From positions 248,001 to 312,000 of the forward strand of contig NZ_JBHZTH010000001.1 in assembly GCF_046545555.1 (NCBI RefSeq): DNA of 64,000 nt, written 5' to 3'. This stretch comes from Winogradskyella sp046545555 (GTDB taxonomy: Bacteria; Bacteroidota; Bacteroidia; Flavobacteriales; Flavobacteriaceae). Positions 1-8,375 of the stretch are shown in pieces. Both the position numbers and the translations under genes were made by a program. Position 1 is the stretch's first letter. The number at the start of each line of letters is the position of its first letter. The notes beneath the pieces are model-generated. The model saw only the letters and a program-made list of their open reading frames with translations. It did not search any database and was not told the origin of the DNA.

Positions 1-1769
1 TTAAGCTTTACGCAAAACGTAAACTAAAAAAAGGATTTCAATATGCGCCAGACAGTCATATGCAACATGAGTTAGAAGCCTCATTTGTATATGAAGACAC
101 ACCAGATCAAATAAGCTCTACAGCAGATATTAAAACAGATATGGAAAGTGAACGCCCAATGGATCGTTTAATTTGTGGTGATGTAGGTTTTGGCAAAACT
201 GAGGTTGCTATCAGAGCTGCCTTTAAAGCTGTAGATAATGGAAAGCAAGTTGCTGTTTTAGTACCAACTACTATTTTAGCATACCAACATTCTAGGACGT
301 TTAAAGAACGCCTCAAAGATTTCCCGGTAACTGTAGATTATGTGAACCGATTTAGGACTGCAAAAGAAAAACGCCTAACTCTAGAAGGTCTTGAAAAAGG
401 GAGTGTAGATATTATTATAGGTACACACCAACTTGCAAATAAAAATGTAAAATTTAAAGATTTAGGCCTTCTCATTGTTGATGAAGAACAAAAATTTGGT
501 GTTGCTGTAAAAGAACGCCTTAAAACTATAAAAGAAAACGTTGATGTATTAACCTTAACAGCAACTCCGATACCAAGAACACTTCAGTTTAGTTTAATGG
601 CTGCAAGAGATCTATCAGTTATCACTACAGCTCCACCAAACCGTTATCCTATTGAAAGTCGTGTCATACGTTTTGCAGAAGAAACGATTAGAGATGCCGT
701 GAGTTATGAAATTCAGCGTGGTGGACAAGTGTTCTTTATTCATAACCGCATTGAGAATATTAAGGAAGTTGCTGGCATGATACAACGTTTAGTGCCAGAT
801 GCCAAAATTGGTATTGGTCATGGTAGATTAGATGGAAAAAAACTCGAAGACTTAATGCTATCTTTTATGGATGGTGAATTTGATGTTTTAGTTAGTACCA
901 CCATAGTAGAAAGTGGATTGGATGTACCTAATGCCAATACTATTTTTATTAACAACGCTAACAATTTTGGTTTAAGTGACTTACACCAAATGCGTGGTCG
1001 TGTTGGGCGAAGTAACAAAAAAGCATTCTGTTATTTTATTACACCAGAGTACTCTGCAATGACCACTGATGCGCGTAAACGTATTACAGCCTTAGAGCAA
1101 TTTACAGAATTAGGCAGTGGTTTTAATATTGCGATGAAGGATTTAGAAATTCGTGGCGCAGGCGACCTTCTAGGCGGAGAACAAAGTGGGTTCATTAATG
1201 ACATTGGTTTCGATACGTATCAAAAAATATTAAATGAAGCAATTGAGGAGCTCAAAGAAACTGAATTCTCTGATTTATACAAAGATGATGGCAAGCCAAG
1301 GACCTATGTAAAAGATGTTACGATAGACACCGATTTCGAATTATTATTCCCAGATGATTTTGTAAATAATATTACAGAGCGTTTAAATCTTTACACCAAG
1401 CTCAACGCTATAAAAACTGAAGAAGAACTAGCCAAGTTTGAAACTGAAATTATTGATCGTTTTGGTGAACTTCCATCTCAAGTTTCAGATTTATTGGATA
1501 GTGTAAAACTAAAGTGGATTGCTACAAAAATGGGTATTGAAAAACTCATTATGAAGCAAGGCAAGCTCATTGGATATTTTATTCAAGATCAGCAAAGCGC
1601 ATTTTACCAAACTGATAACTTCTCTAAGGTGTTACAATTTGTTCAGCAAAATGCACATAAATGTAAAATGAAAGAGAAGAAGACCAGAAATGGGCTACGA
1701 CTCCTTATTACATTCGAAAATATAACATCTACACAACAGGCACTTATAGCATTATCCGACATGAAATGA
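1..1769 (+). CDS. mfd: Transcription-repair coupling factor Mfd, C-terminal half (5' truncated by window)
   Basis: Mfd is the DNA translocase that removes stalled RNA polymerase at lesions and recruits UvrA. The reading frame is open from base 3, upstream of the first ATG at 60, so the gene starts before the window; about 588 residues of a protein usually near 1100 are present. Visible are the end of the RNA-polymerase-interacting region, the Walker A motif GDVGFGKT near base 177, the DEEQ helicase box near 480, the TATPIPRTLQ motif near 560, the second RecA-like domain ending in the MRGRVGRS motif VI (about base 990), the GAGDLLG region of the RecG-homology (TRG) segment, and the C-terminal domain that masks UvrA binding. 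The stop overlaps the start of the next gene by four bases (ATGA), suggesting translational coupling. Identity is secure. Confidence 0.97.
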   Translation, partial: KLYAKRKLKKGFQYAPDSHMQHELEASFVYEDTPDQISSTADIKTDMESERPMDRLICGDVGFGKTEVAIRAAFKAVDNGKQVAVLVPTTILAYQHSRTFKERLKDFPVTVDYVNRFRTAKEKRLTLEGLEKGSVDIIIGTHQLANKNVKFKDLGLLIVDEEQKFGVAVKERLKTIKENVDVLTLTATPIPRTLQFSLMAARDLSVITTAPPNRYPIESRVIRFAEETIRDAVSYEIQRGGQVFFIHNRIENIKEVAGMIQRLVPDAKIGIGHGRLDGKKLEDLMLSFMDGEFDVLVSTTIVESGLDVPNANTIFINNANNFGLSDLHQMRGRVGRSNKKAFCYFITPEYSAMTTDARKRITALEQFTELGSGFNIAMKDLEIRGAGDLLGGEQSGFINDIGFDTYQKILNEAIEELKETEFSDLYKDDGKPRTYVKDVTIDTDFELLFPDDFVNNITERLNLYTKLNAIKTEEELAKFETEIIDRFGELPSQVSDLLDSVKLKWIATKMGIEKLIMKQGKLIGYFIQDQQSAFYQTDNFSKVLQFVQQNAHKCKMKEKKTRNGLRLLITFENITSTQQALIALSDMK

Positions 1770-2626
1770 GTGAAAAGAGTCATCTAAATAATATATTTCT
1801 GCTCACTGTAGCGACCTTGTTTATTAGTACTTCTGGTGCTTTAGGCAAATTCATAGATATGGCACCTCCTGTTATTATCTGGTGGCGTGCTGCTTTAGCC
1901 GGTCTTTTTCTTTTACTATTTTGTATCTATAAAGGCATTAATCTAAAAATAAATAAGAAAGATCGTTGGACGTTTTTTGTAGCTGCTCTATTTATGGGAG
2001 GACACTGGGTCTCTTATTTTTACGCTTTAAAGTTATCTAACGTCGCTATTGGTATGCTTTCTGTATTTACCTTTCCTGTTATGATAGCCCTTTTAGAACC
2101 TTTATTTTCTAAAACAAAACTCGACCCAGTCCATATTCTTCTGGGTATAATGGTACTCATTGGTATTTATATTTTAGCACCAAACTTTAATTTAGAAAGC
2201 AGCCAGCTACAAGGTGTTTTATTCGGGTTACTTTCTGCATTATGCTATGCGCTAAGAATTCTGATTTTAAAAGGACATGCCGCCAATTATAATGGAACAA
2301 TGCTTATGTTTTATCAAGTACTCATCGTTGCTATTATTTTAGCACCTGTATTATATTTTATGGATTCTTCTAACATTACAACACAATATCCATATGTAAT
2401 CTTACTAGCGTTATTAACAACAGCTATTGGTCATACGATGTTTGTAAATAGTTTAAAATACTTTAAAGCAAGTACAGCCAGTATCATTGGTAGTGCACAA
2501 CCTGTTTTCGGAATTATTATTGCATACTTTTTCTTGAATGAAATACCAACAATACATACATTTGTTGGAGGTGCTTTAATTTTAGCAACTGTCGTTATTG
2601 AAAGCATACGATCAAAAACTAAATAA
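1766..2626 (+). CDS. EamA/DMT-superfamily permease
   Basis: A 286-residue integral membrane protein made of two repeated EamA halves (about residues 10-140 and 150-282), each with about five hydrophobic helices, the usual size and architecture of drug/metabolite transporters. The glycine- and alanine-rich second half ends in the typical LNEIPTIHTFVGGALI type motif. It overlaps mfd by four bases, so it is probably co-transcribed with it, but this does not indicate a substrate. The family exports or imports many small molecules, including amino acids, and nothing in the sequence narrows this down. Confidence 0.88.
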   Translation: MSEKSHLNNIFLLTVATLFISTSGALGKFIDMAPPVIIWWRAALAGLFLLLFCIYKGINLKINKKDRWTFFVAALFMGGHWVSYFYALKLSNVAIGMLSVFTFPVMIALLEPLFSKTKLDPVHILLGIMVLIGIYILAPNFNLESSQLQGVLFGLLSALCYALRILILKGHAANYNGTMLMFYQVLIVAIILAPVLYFMDSSNITTQYPYVILLALLTTAIGHTMFVNSLKYFKASTASIIGSAQPVFGIIIAYFFLNEIPTIHTFVGGALILATVVIESIRSKTK

Positions 2627-2668
2627 TGGCTTAATTATTGAAGCGTTACTGCTTGTAAAACAACTACT

Positions 2669-3970
2669 ATGAAAAAACTCATTTTTATATTTTTCTTACT
2701 ACCATTATTAACAATTGGACAAAGTGTAAAAGGTACATTTTCGCCTGCTGAAGAATTCTCCTACGCATTTTTATACAAAGCGTCTCCACAAGGTGCAGAT
2801 TATGTAAATAGAGGTGAATTGGATAAAGACGGTAATTTTGAGATTAAACTAGACTCAACTGTAACACCTGGTATTTATAAAATTGTATATGCTGTTCCTC
2901 CCGAAGAAAACAACTTCGATTTTATATACGATGGTAAAGAGACTGTAGCTTTTAATTTTAGCTATGAGAAAGGTGTCGAATTTACAGAATCCGAAGAAAA
3001 TAAACTTTGGAATTCTTATCTGAAAAGCATGGATATGGTTAACCAAACCATCAGTAATTACTACTCTAAAGAAACTGTTGATAAAGAAGGTTTTAATTCT
3101 ATCTTTAAAGTATTAAAAGATACACAATTGGCTTATGAAGAGTCTGCAAATGGCAAATTAGTATCCGCATTTATTACAGCGAATAGACCTCATGTCCCTT
3201 TAAAATATGAAGATATTGGCATGTATTCTAAAAACTTAAAAAAGCAATACCTAAGTCAGATAGATTTTAGCAATTACTTACTACAAAGCTCTTCATTTTT
3301 GGTAGATCGTGTTACGGCTTATGTATTTAATATTGTAGAAAACCCAAGTAATTTAGTCTATAAACAGCATGTAGATGATGTTGCTGCAACAATTAATAAC
3401 AACAACTTAGGTATTAAAACAAGTCTTTTAGAAATTTTATGGCAACGCTTTGTAAGTATAGAAAATCATGATTTAGCAAACTATATTACAGAAAAATACT
3501 TACTAGAATTGGCAAATAAAACCGAAAATAAAGTTTTAGCAGAAACTATTACATCTTACAAAAATACGTCTGTTGGCACAAAAGCACCCAATTTTGATAT
3601 TCCTCTTAAGGACAAAAAAACAAACCTTTATGGATTAGAGGGTGCAGAGCATTACTTGCTCATTTTTTGGAGTAGTGGTTGCGGACATTGCCTCAATGAA
3701 TTGCCAAAAGTAAAAGAATTAATAGCTAATAAACCTAATCTTAAGGTTGTTGCTTATGGCTTAGAAGATGATGCTATAAACTGGACAAAAGAAATAAAAA
3801 ACTATCCCAATTTTACGCATGTTATTGGTTTAGGCAAATGGGATAATGCCATTGTAAAAACTTATGGTGTTGCTGCAACACCTATGTATTTTTTATTAAG
3901 TAGCTCTAAAATTATTATGGCTAAACCCTATGACTATGAAGATTTAAAGGTTGTGTTAAAAGGGTTGTAA
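2669..3970 (+). CDS. Secreted TlpA/ResA-like thioredoxin-fold protein
   Basis: A 433-residue exported protein. Residues 1-17 form a signal peptide ending at IGQS. The N-terminal beta-rich part resembles the DUF4369-like domain that often precedes thioredoxin domains in Bacteroidota. A helical middle section (about 110-290) is followed by a TlpA-like domain from about residue 298, containing the redox motif CGHC at residues 338-341 and a cis-proline loop in VAATPMY. The expected role is periplasmic thiol-disulfide exchange, for example reduction of disulfides or support of cytochrome maturation; the actual partner is unknown. It lies 42 bases downstream of the permease and is followed by a strong bidirectional hairpin terminator. 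Confidence 0.85.
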   Translation: MKKLIFIFFLLPLLTIGQSVKGTFSPAEEFSYAFLYKASPQGADYVNRGELDKDGNFEIKLDSTVTPGIYKIVYAVPPEENNFDFIYDGKETVAFNFSYEKGVEFTESEENKLWNSYLKSMDMVNQTISNYYSKETVDKEGFNSIFKVLKDTQLAYEESANGKLVSAFITANRPHVPLKYEDIGMYSKNLKKQYLSQIDFSNYLLQSSSFLVDRVTAYVFNIVENPSNLVYKQHVDDVAATINNNNLGIKTSLLEILWQRFVSIENHDLANYITEKYLLELANKTENKVLAETITSYKNTSVGTKAPNFDIPLKDKKTNLYGLEGAEHYLLIFWSSGCGHCLNELPKVKELIANKPNLKVVAYGLEDDAINWTKEIKNYPNFTHVIGLGKWDNAIVKTYGVAATPMYFLLSSSKIIMAKPYDYEDLKVVLKGL

Positions 3971-3976
3971 ATTAGA

Positions 3977-4015
3977 AAAACGCTCAGTAAAGCAAGTGCT
4001 TTAGCTGAGCGTTTT
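3977..4015. terminator. Bidirectional intrinsic terminator between convergent genes
   Basis: An 11-bp arm AAAACGCTCAG (3977-3987) is complementary to CTGAGCGTTTT (4005-4015). A further six pairs, TAAAGC (3988-3993) with GCTTTA (3998-4003), extend the stem, leaving a four-base loop and one bulged G. Both flanks give U-rich tails in their own direction. It separates the TlpA-like gene on the plus strand from the lipoprotein gene on the minus strand. Confidence 0.85.
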
Positions 4016-4038
4016 GAAACTAAATAACCAACCAAAAT

Positions 4039-4992
4039 TTAGCTTCGTATGTTTCTTTTATTCTCTCTAGGATTATCTACCCTTGGAGATTTTTGCTTTC
4101 GCTTTTTAGGTTTGTCCTCATTTACTTCAATCTTACCTTGTGTATCAGAACTTCTTAAATAAGCGATGTAACCACGTCCTTCAAATTCATAAACTGTACC
4201 AGAACTTGCATGGAACAACTCTATAGTTCCGTCATTAATAACGCTGAGTTCAAAGAATTCATTGTCAAAGAAATCATAATCTAATGTTAATGTTTTTAGA
4301 AAGGTATTTCCTGTTACATCTCCTACTCCATAAACACCTGTATAATCCCAAAAAATGTTATTTGTATTACTTGGGTTTATATCTTGAGAACTTCTAAACG
4401 TTGAGTCGTTTCCACCAGATAAAAACTGTAAATAATTTTCTTCATCAAACTCATTTAAAGCTCCAAAGTCACTTGTATATACTTTTTCCCATGCATCATA
4501 CTCTTGTAAGAAATAATGAATGTTATCATAGAAAATAAAATCGTAATCGAACGTTGCTCTTTGGTATCCATCTAAAAAGTAAGATGTATCATTAAATGGA
4601 TTATATAATTCGATGGTGTTACTATCTATTTGATAGACATCAAAACTATCAAACCCATCAATAACGTGATCTACATCCAAGACCATATCATAAGCATCGT
4701 AAGTACCTATTTGCACTCCATAACCATTTCCTTGGTTACCAAAGCCTACTAAATTGTTATTAGCGTATAAGCGTCCATTATCAAAAGTGAGCGTAAATGC
4801 AATTTGCATAAACGGCGTTTCACCAAAGCCCTGAGTGCTATTTATATCTACATACCATAAGTCGTAGCTATTTAATAACTGATTTAAAGAAATTGGCTGT
4901 CCATTATCAATTAAGTTTTGCTCCTCTACATAACAAGAAGTTAACAACGTTGCACTTAGTGCAAATACGAATAGTAATTTTAATGTCCTCAT
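4039..4992 (-). CDS. Conserved flavobacterial lipoprotein, function unknown
   Basis: A 317-residue lipoprotein: the lipobox LLTSC puts the lipidated cysteine at residue 20. The mature protein is rich in Tyr, Asp, Asn and Phe and appears to contain two related beta-rich halves. Both halves share an ExYDAWEKVYTS-like or SYDLWYVDI-like opening, and both share NTIELYNP/GTIELFHAS and YxGYQRA/FEGRGYIAYL segments, suggesting an internal duplication. The C-terminus is a short Lys/Arg-rich tail (about residues 290-317), unusual for an exported protein. I recognise it as a type common in Flavobacteriaceae but know of no function. It is a single-gene unit between a shared terminator and the gpsA promoter region. 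Confidence 0.8.
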   Translation of the reverse strand: MRTLKLLFVFALSATLLTSCYVEEQNLIDNGQPISLNQLLNSYDLWYVDINSTQGFGETPFMQIAFTLTFDNGRLYANNNLVGFGNQGNGYGVQIGTYDAYDMVLDVDHVIDGFDSFDVYQIDSNTIELYNPFNDTSYFLDGYQRATFDYDFIFYDNIHYFLQEYDAWEKVYTSDFGALNEFDEENYLQFLSGGNDSTFRSSQDINPSNTNNIFWDYTGVYGVGDVTGNTFLKTLTLDYDFFDNEFFELSVINDGTIELFHASSGTVYEFEGRGYIAYLRSSDTQGKIEVNEDKPKKRKQKSPRVDNPRENKRNIRS

Positions 4993-5160
4993 AATCTAAC
5001 AGTTTTAGGGTTATTAGTATGTTAATTTCAAAACGCGTGCCAAAGTTGTTTTAAACTATTTCTTCAGTATCAGGTTTAGACTGTAGAAGCCTTATTTTAT
5101 TAGTTATTAAGACACTTAGACAAGCGCTGTAAGACATTAGTCATTCAATTAAACTTTCCT

Positions 5161-5168
5161 TATTTTTG
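5161..5168 (+). promoter_or_regulatory. Candidate Bacteroidota -7 box upstream of gpsA
   Basis: The octamer TATTTTTG matches the TAnnTTTG -7 consensus of Bacteroidota and lies 23 bases before the gpsA ATG, a reasonable leader length. I could not see a convincing TTTG -33 element at the usual spacing, so this is only a candidate. Confidence 0.4.
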
Positions 5169-5191
5169 AATATAAAATTGACATCAAATCT

Positions 5192-6193
5192 ATGAGTGAT
5201 ACCACAAAATATGCCGTGTTTGGAGCCGGAAGCTGGGCTACTGCCATTGTGAAAATGCTTTGTGAAAATTTAGATGAAGTGGGCTGGTATATGCGAAGTG
5301 TTGCTGCAAAAGACCATATACTTAATGAAAAGCATAACCCAAGTTATTTGAGTTCGGTTGAATTTCATACCGAGCAATTAAAACTCAGCAATGATATTAA
5401 TGAAATGGCTAGTTGGGCTGATGTACTCATTTTTGTAATTCCGTCTGCCTTTATGCATTCTGAATTAGAAAAACTGAATATAGCCATCAATACTAAGACT
5501 ATAGTTTCTGCTGTTAAAGGTATCATACCAGAGACAGGATTATTAGTTGGTGAACACTTCCACGATAGATATAATATACCATTTGAAAATATTGCGGTTA
5601 TTGCTGGTCCCTGCCATGCAGAAGAAGTAGCTTTAGAGCGATTATCTTATTTAACAATTTCTTGTGCTGATGCAGAAAAAGCGAAAGCAATTGCAAAGAA
5701 TTTGTCTAGCGATTATATAAAAACAAAAATAAGTGATGATATCATTGGAGTTGAATATGCAGTTATGTTAAAAAATATTTACGCTATTGCAGCAGGTATA
5801 GCTCATGGCTTAGGTTATGGAGATAACTTTCAAAGTGTACTGATGAGCAATGCGATTAGAGAAATGAAACGTTTTATTAAAAAGATGCATAAAATGAAAC
5901 GAAACATTAATAATTCAGCCTATTTAGGAGACTTATTGGTTACTGGTTACTCCGTATTTTCTAGAAACAGAATGTTTGGTAATATGATTGGTAAAGGGTA
6001 TACCGTAAAATCTGCACAAATGGAAATGAATATGATAGCAGAAGGTTATTATGCAACAAAAAGTGCACATTTACTCAATGAAAAGAATAAAAAGAAAACC
6101 CAATTACCAATAATCAATGCTGTTTATTCTATTTTGTATGAAGGAAAAGACGCTAAAAAAGTTTTTAAAAAATTAACGGATAAATTAGACTAA
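5192..6193 (+). CDS. gpsA: NAD(P)H-dependent glycerol-3-phosphate dehydrogenase
   Basis: A 333-residue cytoplasmic enzyme that reduces dihydroxyacetone phosphate to sn-glycerol-3-phosphate for phospholipid synthesis. The N-terminal Rossmann motif GAGSWATA begins at residue 11. The conserved SAVKGI segment, the GPCHAEEV motif (GPNxAxE in many homologues) and the substrate-domain segment VMLKNIYAIAAGIAHGLGYGDN with its catalytic lysine are all present. Length is normal for the family. It is apparently monocistronic, with a TAnnTTTG-like box just upstream and a convergent gene starting three bases after its stop. Assignment is firm. Confidence 0.95.
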   Translation: MSDTTKYAVFGAGSWATAIVKMLCENLDEVGWYMRSVAAKDHILNEKHNPSYLSSVEFHTEQLKLSNDINEMASWADVLIFVIPSAFMHSELEKLNIAINTKTIVSAVKGIIPETGLLVGEHFHDRYNIPFENIAVIAGPCHAEEVALERLSYLTISCADAEKAKAIAKNLSSDYIKTKISDDIIGVEYAVMLKNIYAIAAGIAHGLGYGDNFQSVLMSNAIREMKRFIKKMHKMKRNINNSAYLGDLLVTGYSVFSRNRMFGNMIGKGYTVKSAQMEMNMIAEGYYATKSAHLLNEKNKKKTQLPIINAVYSILYEGKDAKKVFKKLTDKLD

Positions 6194-6196
6194 TAT

Positions 6197-6487
6197 TTAC
6201 TCTTCCTCATCAAATGAATTCATAAGCTCATCTAGTTTTTCTTGAGACTTTTGTATTCTTTTATTTAAAAAAATATTCCAGCCAAAGATAGATACTAGGG
6301 AAAGTAGATTTAAAGGTATATAAAAGTATAACACCCATTTTATCCATTCATAATCCCATAAATAATATATTATTATCGCAGCTATTGCCGTACGTATAAG
6401 GTAAATTACAAATTTTTTCTTTCTAAAAGTTTTAGAAAATATTGGGCTCTCGGTTAGTTTGTCTAATTCTTTTTTTAAATCGTCCAT
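6197..6487 (-). CDS. Small two-helix membrane protein, unknown
   Basis: A 96-residue protein with a charged N-terminal helix, two adjacent hydrophobic segments (about residues 28-46 and 49-70) and an acidic C-terminal tail ending in EEE, giving a hairpin topology with both ends probably cytoplasmic. No family recognised. It lies seven bases downstream of the next minus-strand gene and is very likely co-transcribed with it. Its stop is three bases from the convergent gpsA stop, with no obvious separate terminator. Confidence 0.65.
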   Translation of the reverse strand: MDDLKKELDKLTESPIFSKTFRKKKFVIYLIRTAIAAIIIYYLWDYEWIKWVLYFYIPLNLLSLVSIFGWNIFLNKRIQKSQEKLDELMNSFDEEE

Positions 6488-6494
6488 AAAGTAA

Positions 6495-6890
6495 TTACTT
6501 AACTAAAATTCCCATTAACTGCATTAAAGGTATGCTTTGTAAAGCATTTATGTTAATCGTATTTTTTCTAAATACATAGGACTTATCAAACATTTTATTG
6601 CCTCCAAAAAAGATTACTTTAAACTCATTATTTAACGCTAAAACCTTCTCTTGCAAATACTCAATCTTAGCATAACTTCTAGCTGGTAACATGGAAATGG
6701 TATGCCGCATCGGAGGTGTCATTTTTTTGTCGTTATAACCTTGAGAAACGATAAGAACCGTTTCTAAATCTAAATCACTGTTGTTTATAATATAAGCATT
6801 CCAATCTTGAGTTTTATATTCAGGGTGTTCTTCTTGTACCACTGCGATATAAACGTCTTTAACCTCTGGAATTACAATATCTTTTTTCAT
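6495..6890 (-). CDS. Conserved hypothetical cytoplasmic protein
   Basis: A 131-residue soluble protein without signal peptide or membrane segment. It is predominantly beta-strand in character (alternating hydrophobics such as DVYIAVVQEE, ETVLIVSQGY, FKVIFFGGNK). I do not recognise an enzymatic motif. It is the first gene of a likely two-gene unit with the small membrane protein downstream, and is divergent from the Kelch-protein gene across 95 bases that contain a perfect inverted repeat. It looks like a conserved flavobacterial protein of unknown role. Confidence 0.65.
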   Translation of the reverse strand: MKKDIVIPEVKDVYIAVVQEEHPEYKTQDWNAYIINNSDLDLETVLIVSQGYNDKKMTPPMRHTISMLPARSYAKIEYLQEKVLALNNEFKVIFFGGNKMFDKSYVFRKNTININALQSIPLMQLMGILVK

Positions 6891-6950
6891 GTTAACAAAA
6901 CTAAAACATTAAGTTAAGATTTTTATTGTCTCACTAAAAAAGTCGAACTT

Positions 6951-6983
6951 AGTAAAGCTATTTGTTATTAACATAGCTTTACT
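6951..6983 (+). promoter_or_regulatory. Perfect inverted repeat abutting the start of the Kelch-protein gene
   Basis: AGTAAAGCTAT (6951-6961) and ATAGCTTTACT (6973-6983) form an 11-bp perfect inverted repeat with an 11-base loop. It ends two bases before the ATG at 6986. It could be an operator, or an RNA hairpin occluding the ribosome-binding region. No poly-T follows, so it does not look like a terminator. Confidence 0.45.
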
Positions 6984-6985
6984 CT

Positions 6986-8341
6986 ATGAGAACCACAATT
7001 TTATTATTTCTTCTTGTTTCGCAATTTGTGATTTCTCAGAGTATATCTGGAAAAGTAATAGATTCTAAAACAAAAGAACCTATTGAAAATGTTTCTGTTT
7101 TTTTTGAGAAAAATAAGAGTGGAACAGCTTCAGATAGTAACGGAAAATTTAAGTTTACACCTAGGATTAAAGTGGGTAAAAACGAGATCATTCAATTTTC
7201 AAGAATAGGGTATCACACAAAAAAGATGACGATTGCCAAATTCAGAAGAAAAAAGAATACAATTAAACTTTCAAAAAAACTTGAACAACTTAATGAAGTT
7301 ATTGTTAATGCATCCGAAGCGTTAAAGGATGAAATAGGATATAAAAAACTAGCTTCTCTAAAGTCTGGTGTTTTTGCTTTTGACTCTCAATTAGTTGGCA
7401 ATCAGATTTATGTAATTGCTGGTAATTCTTCCTATGAAGAGGACCCTTCTAAAAAAGCACTTATAGAAGTTGGTAGAATGCAAATGCCATCATTTGCATG
7501 GTTTATCAGACAAGGGAGTAGAGACTTTAGCAGAGAGTCCTATAGTGATCTATTACAGATTTATGATATCGAAAAAAACGTATGGTCTATTTCTGAAACT
7601 AAATTTAGAAAACGCACAAATCATAATGTTAATTCTTATGGAAATGAACTTTATGTTTTAGGTGGGAAACGCTTATCAAACATAGGGAGATATGAATACT
7701 TAGATGAAAAAATTGAGGTTTTAAAAATGGGCTCAAATGAAATTACTTTAGATCATACCAATCCTCATCAAGCAGCAAATTTTGCATCTATGACTTATAA
7801 GGATAATATAGTTGTTATGGGAGGCTCTATTAAACAAAGAAAGAATGGAAAAAAAGTATATTCTGATGCTTCACATATTTTTAATATTACTTCTGGAAAT
7901 TGGTATGAATTACCAAAAATGAAAACTGCTAAAGAAACTCAAGGAGTAATTATAGAAAATAAAATATATCTTTTTGGAGGACATGATGGCTCACTCTTAA
8001 ATACAATTGAATCTTATGATCTTAAAACTGGTGTCTGGAAAAATGAAGGTAATTTATTTACTAAAATGCAAAGTCCTGCATTAACTATCCATAAACATAT
8101 GGTATATATATTTGATAAAGACAAGTTACTGCTTTACAATACTATTACCAAAGCTTTAGAATCGTACTACATTAATTTAAGTATCAAAAGTCCTAAAATA
8201 CACTACCACCAAAATAAACTATATTTATTAGGAGGTTATACGTTTACTGATTATTCATCTACTGCTTCACCAAATCTATATGTAATTGATGTAAATGAGT
8301 TCTCAAAGACAGCTCCCATAAAATCGAGGGTGTTTGATTAG
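6986..8341 (+). CDS. Secreted CarboxypepD_reg-like / Kelch-repeat protein
   Basis: A 451-residue exported protein. The signal peptide covers about residues 1-18 (ending ISQS). Residues about 19-100 form a carboxypeptidase-D-regulatory-like beta sandwich (SGKVIDSKTKEPIENVSVFF). The rest contains about six Kelch-like blades with recurrent hydrophobic-hydrophobic-Gly-Gly turns (VIAGN, VLGGK, VMGGS, LFGGH, a degenerate VYIFDK and LLGGY), consistent with a beta-propeller used for protein or glycan binding. No C-terminal sorting domain is seen, so it is probably periplasmic or outer-membrane associated. The start is preceded immediately by a perfect inverted repeat. Specific ligand unknown. Confidence 0.8.
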   Translation: MRTTILLFLLVSQFVISQSISGKVIDSKTKEPIENVSVFFEKNKSGTASDSNGKFKFTPRIKVGKNEIIQFSRIGYHTKKMTIAKFRRKKNTIKLSKKLEQLNEVIVNASEALKDEIGYKKLASLKSGVFAFDSQLVGNQIYVIAGNSSYEEDPSKKALIEVGRMQMPSFAWFIRQGSRDFSRESYSDLLQIYDIEKNVWSISETKFRKRTNHNVNSYGNELYVLGGKRLSNIGRYEYLDEKIEVLKMGSNEITLDHTNPHQAANFASMTYKDNIVVMGGSIKQRKNGKKVYSDASHIFNITSGNWYELPKMKTAKETQGVIIENKIYLFGGHDGSLLNTIESYDLKTGVWKNEGNLFTKMQSPALTIHKHMVYIFDKDKLLLYNTITKALESYYINLSIKSPKIHYHQNKLYLLGGYTFTDYSSTASPNLYVIDVNEFSKTAPIKSRVFD

Positions 8342-8375
8342 AATTTGCCTAGGTTTCTTTGTTAAAAATCACAAA

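Noticed and set aside
6197..6890. Toxin-antitoxin pair formed by the two small genes
   Set aside because: Sizes and spacing fit loosely, but neither protein shows a toxin or antitoxin motif; the smaller is a two-helix membrane protein.
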